NCBI GenBank assembly: GCA_021234155.1
Contig: JAJEKV010000062.1
Coordinates: 7,458,425 to 7,522,424, forward strand
From: Isoetes taiwanensis
Lineage: Eukaryota > Streptophyta > Lycopodiopsida > Isoetales > Isoetaceae
Length of the DNA stretch: 64,000 bases
Reading direction: 5' to 3'
Below, piece by piece: positions 50,526 through 61,389 of this stretch (its first letter is position 1; each line of letters opens with the position of its first letter). A program made the translations under genes and the position numbers. The notes below the pieces were generated by a model. The model saw only the letters and a program-made list of their open reading frames with translations. It was not told where the DNA came from and searched no databases.

Positions 50526-50802
50526 AAGTACTAGAAATAGGATCCGGTGGCTAAATAGCTCGGCTGACAGAACCCAATATAAGCTTCATGCATTACCTCT
50601 TTCCAGCATTTAGCCTATGGTGATGGATTGGAGATCCGACGATGTTTCTACATTCGAGATTCGTGAGCATTCCAAGAGGAAAAGAAAGTCAGAAGCTTCA
50701 TCACAGCCGAAGAAGGAAGTGCTTTTTTCTGCCACGGCTGTTCGATCTGCTGGATCTAGGGCTGGGTCCAACACTTACACTAAAGATTTATAATATAAGA
50801 TT
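50526..50802 (+). repeat. Short member of the hairpin-headed repeat family
   Basis: The likely head TAAGTACTAGAAATAGGATC (50526) has a decayed hairpin. The body has CATCACAGCCGAAGAAGGAA and GGATCTAGGGCTGGGTCCAA, the tail TTATAATATAAGATT (50788-50802). At 277 bp this copy lacks the long polypyrimidine tract, which suggests that the 3192-4990 copy is the expanded form. Confidence 0.6.
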
Positions 50803-51660
50803 AGATAATTGTCGGACGGGAGGAATTCGGCCGAAAAAATTCTCAAGGCGGAGCCGCCAGCCTCGGCGGTGCACTGACCGCCGAAAATTAACAAATGTAA
50901 TAAACTTTTGTTGAATTTATGTACGGTAAAAAAATTTTTGGCAGAAACTTTTGTTTAATAGGAAGAAACAGCGACGGGCAAAGATAAACAAAGGGTATCC
51001 GTTTCAACGGATATGGCAGAGAAGATAAAAGGAAGAAATGGATTGACTTAGCTCTGAAACAGCAATGGGCATAAATTTGATGAAAATAGCCACATGACCT
51101 GCGCCAAGAACAAAGCAAACGATAAAAACTCAAGCAGCTGCAAAATACCTAGCAATGAGTCCAGCTTTAGTGCAAAATACCTAGAATCTTGAAAGCATTT
51201 CGTATTGGGCTAGGCTAGAGCAGAGAAGAAGGACGATTGCCGGATCTAGGCAACGAAACTGCCAGAATTGAAACAAGTAAACCAGAGGTGCTTGCAAAAA
51301 ACAGGGACATGAAAGTTCCGCTGGCAGGAAGTTAGCGGCGCCGCTTCGCAAAACCTGCAAGATATTCTGCCTTATAAAAGTGACAGATTTTAGCAGTAAT
51401 TTCAAGCAAACATTTATTACGAGTACGCAAACTTGTAATATTATAACAGAAATGGTATAATAATTAAAGTAAGCAAATTAACGCTCGGTGTGGCTACAAC
51501 CCTAATAAACATCTGGAAGTTACCCGTTAAAAAATTGTTTACAAATGTGGACTCATAATAACACATTGAAGCTACGTTAATCTTGAATATCTTTAGCAAA
51601 TAATTTGAAATTGCTTCAAATTGGATGTAAAGAGCTTCATACTTGCATAGAGTTTTTGCA
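50803..51660. other. Non-coding stretch
   Basis: A GC-rich patch (GGCGGAGCCGCCAGCC, 50850-50885) with inverted repeats of GGCGG/CCGCC; otherwise no gene. Confidence 0.4.
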
Positions 51661-51669
51661 TAGAGCTCC

Positions 51670-53138
51670 TCAATGGGAGAGGGTTCTGCAAAAATGCTCC
51701 TTTTTATGGCATCTGGTCGAGTGCAAGAACTATGCTTGCCATTTGTGAATGGAATATTCACTATTGATAGCAGTATGCTATCTACAATGTTCAACTATGA
51801 TATTGACACTTTATTTGTGGTTCAGATTAAGGACCCCAATGATCCTTCTTCTTTAAGGAATGTTGTTGAGGAAGACTACAAATCTAAGGGGGAGAGAAAA
51901 TTCGTAATCTACGAAGAGTTTGGTGATACATTCATGGTCTATTAAAGAGCAATCAAAACCAATTGTTGACATAATTATTGATTCTCCTTCTTCCCCTTTG
52001 CTTAATTCTATAAGACCTTGTGATTCAACTTTCCAGAAGATCCTTCGTTGTACTGGCAAAAGCAAAATGAAGAAAAGTTGTTTGGAAGTTGAAGAGGCTG
52101 TTAAGGTTGACTCCTTATCACCCTTCTATAATGGCAAAATTGTGTACGAGTTGCCTCCACAAAAGGACTCTGCAGGCTCTATGGATGGAATGCCCGCACA
52201 AATGGACAAACCCTAGTCATACAAATGGATTTGAGTCATGTATACAGGGCACTGTTAGGTTGGCCTATTGTGTTGGACAATTAGAATGTTAAAATCCTTG
52301 TTGTGACTGTGTTGGGAAAAGGCCAAGCAAATTCCATATAATGGAGGGGCTCCCTAGGGACAAGGCCTAATATTGATCCCATGCCAGAAGAACACGGTTC
52401 TCTACATTGTGCATTCTATAAGGAACAACTAACCTGTATTGCAAGATGTGATGTGATGATTTACTATTGCCTCCCTAGCTGCATTATTGATACTCGATTT
52501 GTAGTCCATACTGGAAGTCACACTCATTCAATTAGGCGTGTGGGAAGCAAGGAAGACACAAGGAGACTGCACTCACTTTTGCACAATATGCCAGCCAGTT
52601 CCATAGGTAAATTGGGACCCAAACAGATGCAAAATAAATTGGCCATACAATTAGTTATTGAAGACGTTCTTTCAACATCAGAGTTTGATCAAATTGAGAT
52701 GTTAACAACACACAAGGTAGAAGAACGATTGGATCATCTAGAGCCACTTTGAAATCAGAGGAGGTATTACTTTTTACTTCGAGTAGTAAAGAGTTTCATT
52801 ATTTACTAATGCATTTTTGTCTAATGTTTAGATTGAGGAAATGGATAGATGATGCAAGAAACAAAACTAAGCTAGATTCTGATGACTATAACAACCTGAA
52901 AAGTAAGTGTCGATATGAATACTTCCATGGCTCAAAGTTTCCATACCAGCCCCATGACAAAGATAATGACCAATGCTATATTTTTAAAATGTCAACTGTT
53001 GGTCCTGGTAGTGGAGTTGATTTGGTAAACAGAATGCGACCAGGTCAAGATCTTGGCAGCTCATGGGTGCATTTTGATCATGTTAAAAGAATACATGGAT
53101 GGACTACATTTGCATGCCACATGTATGATCCTATGTAA
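51670..53138 (+). pseudogene. Transposon-derived coding relic (possible DDE transposase N-part)
   Basis: Three plus-strand blocks in different frames. 51673-51945: GRVQELCLPFVNGIFTIDSS and IKDPNDPSSLRNVVEEDYKS. 52381-52752: HTHSIRRVGSKEDTRRLHSL, then KLGPKQMQNKLAIQLVIEDV and EFDQIEMLTTHKVEERLDHL. 52749-53138: GSSWVHFDHVKRIHGWTTFA and CHMYDP. I associate the order GPKQMQ...HKVEE...W.HFDHVKR..GWTT.ACH.YD with a repetitive plant protein family that looks transposon-like, from memory and without a name. The sequence ends before any catalytic Asp/Glu can be identified. Stops between blocks make it dead. Confidence 0.4.
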
Positions 53139-54370
53139 TTGACCACTTAATGTACCCCCCTTTCTATGAAATTTATTTAAATATTAAATTACAAAGGAAA
53201 TTCTAGAAGAAGTTGACAAATGATGCACAAAGAAGACTGTGATACACTTCTCGTATTATGAAACTAATGTTTCCTGGATTTTTAAATAATACTATGTGAC
53301 TGGTAGCTTTACATTGAACCAATATTAATCTCTTACCTATAGTATTTGTGTAGACAGTTATGTCAACCACCTTGCAGCTATAAACATCCTATACTTTACC
53401 ATGTTATATGATCTTACTACCAAAATATATTTGTTCATCTTGTTATACTTTTAGCATAACACAATTTTGAGGGATAAAGACCATAAGACCATAATAAAAA
53501 GGACCACAAAAAAATTGCACTCCGAAACGAAAGACGAAAGATGCCCATGTATTCATGAAGACGTAAGATGCCAAGTGATCCTTATAATATTCCTGTATGA
53601 AATTTATTCCCGCTATGTGCTAGCTGTGAAGTCATAATTCATGCTTAACAATTCATGCAAAGTTATAATTCATGCGAAGTCATAATTCATGCCTTTTTTT
53701 TCATGCATTCCACATTATTCATAATAAAAAAAAGAAAAAAAAAGGAAACTAGAAAAGAGAATAAAGAGGTTAAAAAACATTCCATTGGAAGTAAGAAAGA
53801 GAGCTAGATCGATGAAACCAATTGATGTGTTTAAAGCCCGGTGGTGCAACAAAAAGAAGAGTTAAGACTATAAAAGAACTCATGGATCCATCAATGGACT
53901 GTAAAAAGAATAAGCAAACCAACCTTGCAGTTATAAGCAAGAATGGCATATTAAGGTTAATAAATCTTCCAGCTATAGATTTATAAAGAAAAGCCAATAT
54001 TGATACTGTTATGCACCAGTTAAGTGATAAACAAGATGTGTGATCAGGTCCAATATGCTTGTAATATTGGTGGTATCAGTAGAAATGCTTATGTACAGTT
54101 GTTTAAGTCTTAAAATCTTCTGACATTTAAGAAAGTGATAATTCCAAAAGTTTATAGGATTTGATTGTATAGCAACTATAGAAATAAAAAAATAAAGGAC
54201 TTTTTGGGACCAATGACGCTTATAGAAAGCCATGTTGCTTGGAAGCTTTGGAGGAACATGCTACCAAAGAAAAGAAGATGAAGCAACTAGAGCAAGTAAT
54301 TTTGTGCTTGATGTAACAATTGTTTCTAGCCCCAATAGAGTTTGGCCTTCCGAGCTCAAAAATCAATAAA
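53139..54370. other. AT-rich stretch, no gene seen
   Basis: Repeats of AATTCATGC-type words near 53630-53700 and an A-rich run near 53725-53745. No coding signal. Confidence 0.45.
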
Positions 54371-54379
54371 CTTGATCAA

Positions 54380-55000
54380 AATTAAGTTGAGTTGATACTT
54401 TTCATCCACAGAGACCAAAAGGTCTATGGGATCCAATATAAAAAAGAACACAACAAGCTTACTGTCTAGGATTAAAAGCCTCATGCCCTGAAGGATTTTT
54501 GAAGGAAAAGCCCTAGCAGTATTGAGCTTCTGATGGGCTCTACATTTGTACATGTTAATGTGTTGATGTAGGAGATAATTGATCTCACCTATCGAGAACC
54601 TCCAGGATATCGGATGCTAGTGGCATTACTGCATGCATATGCAAGAGCACATGTCGCGGTTGATTCGACATAATCAACTTACATATCATACTCGAGTAAT
54701 TGCAAATGTTGGGCAAATCTGAAAAGTGTGGCAATCATCTTCAATTGCCCCCATTTGGCAACATTGAGATATCCTATTTTCACGCTCCTCACTCCTACGA
54801 GCTCATCTTCCTGTTTTAATTTTGAGATGGTGGGCAAATATGCTAACAGGTACTGCTATGGCCCATAGGCAAGTGTGCGATTAATCTGGCTTTTGTAGTG
54901 TGATGTCGTCTTGACCATTTCCAAAGCATTGCCATCTCAAAGCATACCAAGCAAGCATGTATCTAGATATTGCTTCGAATATGAAGACCGGTAAGTAATA
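54380..55000 (-). pseudogene. Non-LTR zinc-finger fragment, copy 2 (heavily decayed)
   Basis: Aligns with 27100-27840. Shared landmarks on the plus strand: AGGATTAAAA followed by a CCTGAAGG or CCCGAAGG block, the GGAAAAGCCCTAGCAGTA-like block, GGGCAAAT.TGG, and CTTCAATTG/CCTCAATGG before the zinc-finger part. Nearly all of the frame is lost. Confidence 0.6.
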
Positions 55001-55408
55001 CCAATAGCATAAATGTATGACTCTTTTTTACCCAAGCTGTTCAAAGTTCCAGATAAATTTAACATGACCCGTATCATGAGAAAGCCAGAAGAAACTCACT
55101 ACATGGGGAGTTGAAAGCCAAAAATTGAACCTCAAAAAATTTATATACACAAACCTCAAAATATAGGAAAGAATTCTCGAGGAGCCTTCAATTAACAACC
55201 AACAAAGCTTCAAGACCCTATCGCAAATGAATTGATCCTATGAATAACTGAGCAAGGGATCTCGGTGGATTTCTTGGAGAATGCCGCGCAATTGTCTGCT
55301 GCAATTTTTCTTCTGCTAGATGCCGATAGATTGAACACATGTCAAAATCAACAAAGACTTAAAAGAAAAAGGAATAAAAAAGCTAAGCATGACAAAAAAT
55401 TAGAGAAT

Positions 55409-55526
55409 AGATTATATATGTATAGACAGATAGTTATTTGAAAGTAGATAGACATACATAAACAAATAGATTATATATGTATAGACAGATAGTTATTTGA
55501 AAGTAGATACACATACATAAACAAAT
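55409..55526 (+). repeat. 59-bp tandem duplication
   Basis: Two copies of a 59-bp unit starting AGATTATATATGTATAGACA, differing at one position. Confidence 0.9.
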
Positions 55527-56510
55527 AGTGAGTAACATTTATATTTAATGTAATATATATATAATATATGATTTATGTGCTATTGATACTCAAAGGTTTT
55601 CCATATATAATGCATTACAAGAATCAATTTGAGTATATGTCATGGTAATTGTATCCCAAACAGTTGGTACATGTATCATTGTTGAGAGAGATATAGTGAC
55701 ATGTTACCAAACATATGGCGTCAGCCCAAGGATAACGTCCAAAGGCGCATGTATCCCCACATGTAAGGTGGACAATGCCCATCTGGATATACAATATATG
55801 TACATGTACAAGCAAAAGTCAGCAACAACAAGGCTGTGGCAAAGACTTATCACTCTCTCCAAATAATTCTGGCAATCTTGCATCATAATGGAGTCTTTGT
55901 GCATAAGATATTTTAGAATTGTCTGGGCACGAGCCAAAGAATGTCTTTACACATAATTTGCATGCGCGGTAGAAATATGGAGTGTCGATGTTTGAAGGTT
56001 GACTTGTGTGTGCGAGAACGAGTTTAGACCATTAAAAAAAAGCTGAGCAGCTGCAGTTTTCACGAGGGTTATGACTGAGATTCACGATGCATGATAGTTA
56101 GAATGGAGGTCGAGGTGTGCAGGGAGGCGAGCAAGGGTGCAGAAGGGGATCGGATGGTGGAATATGGAGTAGAAAACAGGGGAGAATATGGGGACCAACT
56201 GGCCTAGGAGAGGCTAGAGCCTAGGTAGGGGGGATAGATGGAACAACCAGGGAAGAATTATGCAGAGAGGGGAGCCCCATTTTAGATAGATAGATAGATA
56301 GTATTTTTTACGCCATGGGGAAGATACGGGTGGATTTGGGTGACAAGGGCATCCAGCTAAGCCAGGAATAGTCCATTTAGAAGAAAGGGACTATTGGAAC
56401 CATGCTTGTTATTTCCTAAACACGTCCTCCAAAAGGTCAGAAACGCGTCACGACGTGGAAGGCACATCCCCCATGACCCTATATTCCGTGCCACAATCTA
56501 CCCCACCAGA
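55527..56510. other. Intergenic, upstream of kinase gene
   Basis: No gene. A (GATA)4-type microsatellite near 56287-56302. Confidence 0.4.
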
Positions 56511-56512
56511 TT

Positions 56513-56660
56513 ACGCCACGTGTCGCCCATCCATTGCCCCCCGCTCCGCGGCCATGATCTTACCACGCCCCCCCCCCGGCATTGCCCTCCGTTACGGTAA
56601 CTGTACATGTGTACCCCTTCATGGTAACTCCGGTTGTAACTTTGGCTAAATATACACTGT
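56513..56660 (+). promoter_or_regulatory. Kinase gene promoter: G-box/ABRE and TATA
   Basis: A CACGTG G-box at 56517-56522 overlaps ACGTGTC, the core of an abscisic-acid response element. A TATA-like CTAAATATAC lies near 56645-56654, followed by a T-rich stretch and a long GC-poor leader. The spacing suits transcription starting around 56680. The regulatory role is inferred from motif knowledge only. Confidence 0.45.
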
Positions 56661-56773
56661 TTCTGATTCTCGTGCATTTTTTTTCTCCCTTCTCCCTGGA
56701 CCTCCTACCACTGCTGCAGATTGCCGGCGCTTAGAGACAGAGCCTTCGTAGAGTGTTCTGACAAGCGGCGGCT

Positions 56774-56824
56774 ATGGCCATGGCTGCCTCATTTTTGGGT
56801 TCCGTTTTTGGGACTGTTTACTGA
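56774..56824 (+). other. Upstream ORF in kinase leader, 16 codons
   Basis: ATGGCCATGGCTGCCTC starts a 16-residue frame (MAMAASFLGSVFGTVY) ending TGA at 56822-56824. The start context GGCTATGGCC is good. If the leader is unspliced, the frame would reduce translation of the kinase. Whether this part is exon or intron is unknown. Confidence 0.35.
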
Positions 56825-57234
56825 GCCCATCCGTGCCTTGTTTGGGCCAGATTGGAGCTGCTGCGTTAGTTCTTAAGGCGGGAAGGATTTTATAGCTTAC
56901 TAGAAGATAGTTTTCTCAGATCTGGCTTCCCAAACATTGGGTTTTTGATGTTGAAGCCTCGATCGGGTGGGCCTGTTTTTAAAAACCAAGAGGCAGATCT
57001 AAGGAGTAGAGGTTTTATTTGAAGCAAATTTGCAGTGCTTAGATTGGGTTCTTTCTCCCTGCGGCATTAGGTATGATATGGCAGATGAGTAATATTCAAG
57101 AATGTGGTGATCCGGGCCTGATGAGGTAATGTCAGTAATGGGATGAACATCCGAAAGGCGATGTGAGGAGGTTAACTTCAGATAGAGAAATGCTGCTTTG
57201 AGTTAGACAAGAAAATTAATTGAGCGGGATAGAT

Positions 57235-59689
57235 ATGGGTTGGTTTTGTTTTGGAAGTGGTCAAGATAGGAAGCCGCTGAAAGATGAGAATAGACATGAA
57301 GCCGATAATTACGTGCAGCGAGGGGTTAGTGCCCCTTCTCCAGTCACTATTAAGGAGAAACAGCCAATAAAGATTCCTTCAGGTGAGTTTTTATACACTT
57401 AATAAATTATAGGATCTAACTAGGATGGAGTTATGAATCCTTATCTAGATCTGCTCATCTTGTGAAGTATATATTCATACGTTTGATAAAGCCTCCACAT
57501 TGATCCGATCCTTATCTGTAATGGAATGTTTTGAACTACATTTTTCACTTACGTGGATATGAAGGATATAGTTTTTGATTGTTCCCATGCCCGTTTTTCT
57601 GGATTTTCAAATGGCTTAGTCATTAATCCAGATCAATAAATGGGGCTCTATAGACATTCGCAATCTGATTGTTCACATGCAACCCCAAAAATGTATAGCT
57701 TAATCATCTTATTCTGGGGATTTGTGCCTTGATTTCTCTCTCTGCAGACGTTCTGCAGGGTCAAGGATTATGGTGGACTGTGTTACGCCATAGCCTTTTC
57801 TTTTTGTTTGTTTTGGTTGCTACAAATAGGGTGATCTTGAATAACCAGTTCTGCTTCTTGCAGATAAGGTTAAGCCAGCTCCCAATCCTGAGTTGAAAAG
57901 GGAAGCCCCACAAGTGGATGGCACTGCCACTATTGCTGCTCAGACATTTACTTTCCGTGAGCTTGCTGCTGCAACAAAGAATTTTAAGCCTGAATGCTTA
58001 TTGGGAGAAGGTGGCTTTGGCCGTGTTTATAAAGGTCGTTTAGAAGGCACGGGTCAGGCAAGTAAATCAGTTTATAAATTGATGAAAGTTCTATATAGCT
58101 ACCTTGCTGATTTTATTGTGGTCCAGGTTGTAGCTGTAAAGCAGCTTGACAGAAATGGTCTGCAAGGCAATAGAGAATTTTTGGTGGAAGTTTTGATGTT
58201 GAGCTTGCTGCATCATCCAAATTTGGTAAATCTGATTGGATATTGTGCGGATGGTGATCAAAGGCTTCTTGTTTATGAATTCATGCCATTAGGGTGCTTG
58301 GAGGATCATTTGCATGGTAAGCTGTTGGCTTATATTGAGCACCTGTTACTGTCTTGAACTCTTGGTGTCTTTTTACTAAGTTCTATTTTTCTGATGATCC
58401 ACTTTGTGTTGTAGACCTTCCTCCAGATGCAGAGCCCTTGGACTGGAACACTCGCATGAAGATAGCTGCTGGTGCTGCAAGAGGTCTTGAGTACTTGCAC
58501 GATAAAGCAAATCCGCCAGTCATATACAGAGATTTCAAATCATCCAACATTTTGCTAGATGAAGGTTTCCATCCAAAATTGTCTGATTTTGGGCTTGCTA
58601 AACTAGGTCCAGTGGGCGATAAGACTCATGTCTCTACGCGGGTCATGGGAACATATGGCTATTGTGCACCAGAGTATGCAATGACTGGTCAATTGACTTT
58701 GAAATCTGATGTATACAGTTTTGGGGTTGTATTACTTGAAATGATCACTGGCAGAAAAGCAATTGATAATGCTCGTCCAGCGGGGGAACACAATCTAGTT
58801 GCTTGGGTATGGTTCCCTTCTTAAAATGCATTTCAAGTTTCATTCTTAAGATAGTTCCTGGGATGTTTCAGCTGTAACATAGTTATAGTGGCACTCAGTG
58901 ATTATATGTTTCAGTGTTCACTATTTTGAAAAACGTGGTTTGAAATTTTGATTGCAGTTGGTAAGTTTTCAGTGCTATTCTCATGAATTGTGCACTTTCC
59001 TCTTGCTTCTAACTGCCAGTCGTCTACCTAAGTAGGATATAGATTCTGTTTGTGTTTCTGACCAATATGGACTATGTTCATTGCAGGCACGGCCATTATT
59101 CAAGGATAGGAGGAAGTTCCCATCTATGGCAGATCCAATGCTTCAGGGGCGCTATCCTATGAGGGGGTTGTACCAGGCTCTTGCAGTAGCTGCTATGTGT
59201 CTTCAGGAGCAAGCTGCTACAAGGCCATTGATTGGTGATGTAGTAACAGCACTGAATTACTTGGCTTGCCAAACTTATGATCCAGGGGTTCATCCTGTTG
59301 CAAACAACAGGCTTTTGCAACCACATTTACGTGAACGGAAGGAGAAGGATAGACAGAAGGAACGTGGGAATAAGCATGCTGCTCCACAAACTTCCTCAGC
59401 TGCATCCTCTCCTGATTGTTCTAGAAAGGATAGTGTTGAGCAAAATGGGGACACGGGTCCGGGCCGTATGGCGGACCAAGGTCATGCAGGAAAGCGGGAT
59501 TCTGGGGAACTAGAAAAGTCAAACGAGAATTCACCTGGAAAGTATGCCAAACATGCGAAGGATGGGGTGAGAATGACAGATCGTGAAAGGGCTGTAGCTG
59601 AGGCAAAGGTTTGGGGAGAGAATTATAGGGACAGGAAACGAGGAAATACCCAAGCTGCTGTGGATGGGTCAGATGCAAGCTCTAGGTAG
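57235..59689 (+). CDS. Receptor-like cytoplasmic kinase VII, PBL27-like
   Basis: Five exons: 57235-57382, 57864-58057, 58127-58316, 58415-58806 and 59087-59689, giving 508 residues. Introns are GT-AG except intron 2, which has a GC donor (CAG|GCAAGT). The N-terminus MGWFCFGSG carries Gly-2 for myristoylation and Cys-5 for palmitoylation, so membrane anchoring is expected. Kinase domain: [17 protein letters not shown] (ATP lysine), [12 protein letters not shown] (catalytic loop, His replaced by Tyr as usual in this subfamily), [27 protein letters not shown]. The C-terminal tail is Ser/Lys-rich and ends with [20 protein letters not shown], typical of the PBL27 group (Arabidopsis At5g18610), which relays chitin-receptor signals to MAP kinase cascades. 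Exon 3 was preferred over reading through because [16 protein letters not shown] matches the family exactly. Confidence 0.93.
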
Positions 59690-60940
59690 TTTTAAACAGG
59701 AGGTGCTGGTGCCTCGGTGATTGCAGTGCTATGACAATGCATGTCTCAAGATTCATATTTGGTTGCGTTGCGTTTCTTGCATTCTTGGAGATGGCATTGG
59801 AGTTTTGATAAGGTGGATTTTCTGTGCCTGTCATTTTGGAGAATTGCATCCATTTATGGATGTTATGTTAGGACAGTGCCTGGAGCTTCCACATCTGATG
59901 TTCTGGACACCAGCCATCAACAACTGGGTCAATGTACAGATGTTTGTTAGTCAACCTACACCGCAGCTGTAGGTTATGGTAACATGGTAATTGTTAAGGC
60001 AATTGCGCTGGCCGGTACAGTAGCCAATTCATTGATGAAATCTATAGCTTTTAGAACACATCATCTGCAATACTAACATCATTTCAGAAATTATACAAAA
60101 CTATCATGGAGTTGGCTTACTATATATATGAAAGCCCAGTTTGTAACTATATATGTGCAAAATTTACATTTCTGAGGATGGCATTTTTAAGTTTGTCAAC
60201 AATAAACCAAAACTACAACATGCTAGTTGATCCTTTCAATAATGCTGGATTAGTTTTGCACCTTTCGATATGCTAAGTTTCGGTTCTGTTATAAAATAGA
60301 TCACTTCTCTGCGCTAATACTTCAGCCACCCATGCTAGTTTGGGGTTGCACTGAATTTAACAGGATTATGAGTTCTACATTGGTGTAAGATATCTTTATT
60401 CGTAAAATTTTTAGGCTGGCAGTTATTTGATTTCGTTTTACCATTTTGTTTCTTAAGATCTTACTAGATACAAGAAGTTTAATGCCTTTGCAAGTTTAGA
60501 ATGGTGTGAAAGATGGCCTAAAACATGTGGGATTTTAAGTTGTTTTCTCCCTTTTTGTTTTGTTAGAAAAAGATCCTTCTTTTTATTATTCAAAAGGTAG
60601 GAAAAACTATTACATAATCGATCCCACATGTATCAGATGGAAAGCATTTTTGTGTATAATTACAAGTGTCGCAATAATTGAATAGTTACTTAGGGTGGAA
60701 CAACTACCGATTGCTTTATCTAAAAGGGTGAATGAATCCTATTCGATTGCCTTCCATGACGCTAGCGCTCCTGCAGCACGAGACTAAATTAATCTCGCTC
60801 CAATCAGCATAAAGATAGAGCACAGGAATCGTGTCTGCAATGCTACGGCATTCCATTTCCAGATCAGTACATAAAAAAACTCACTTAAAACTGAAAATGT
60901 GCAAAAACGAAAAAAGTTTTTATGCTTCCAAAATATATGA
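59690..60940. other. 3' flank of kinase gene
   Basis: 3' UTR and intergenic DNA. Short plus frames (59721-59972) are within the expected 3' UTR. No further gene. Confidence 0.5.
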
Positions 60941-60954
60941 TTTCTAATAGGGAA

Positions 60955-61215
60955 AACTACCAAAATGCCCTTATGAGTTTGCGTAATTACCAAAATGTCC
61001 TTATGAGTTTTAAAATTACCAAAATGCCCTTGTTTTGAATAAATACATGTACAACATAAACATGCAATCAAATTACCAATTTGCCCCTACACACCAAACT
61101 TAATTACCAAAATACCCCTACACACCAAACTTAATTACCAAAATGCCATTACATATCAATTTTGATCAATTTACACCAAATTTAATTACCAAACTGCCCT
61201 ACACATCAAACTTAA
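60955..61215 (+). repeat. Minisatellite with AATTACCAAAATGCCC unit
   Basis: About nine imperfect units of AATTACCAAAATGCCC(T/C) separated by short linkers of two kinds (TTATGAGTTT and TACACACCAAACTT). Non-coding. Confidence 0.85.
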
Positions 61216-61389
61216 TTATCTACAAACGCCTACACACCAAACTGAATTTCAAACCAGCTGGTCTCCGTGGACGAAAAAATCATATTCTATTCTATTCTAT
61301 TCCTTACATACTAATGTTATGCAATCTAAACTTAATGCCTGAAGAGTAGAAGTTTGAATTCAACAAAGAGATTACATAAGTCACATTTA
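61216..61389. other. Spacer left of MULE relic
   Basis: Should contain one end of the MULE. No terminal inverted repeat could be identified. Confidence 0.3.

Noticed and set aside
56287-56302. GATA microsatellite as a regulatory site
   Set aside because: Only four repeats; ordinary slippage repeat.
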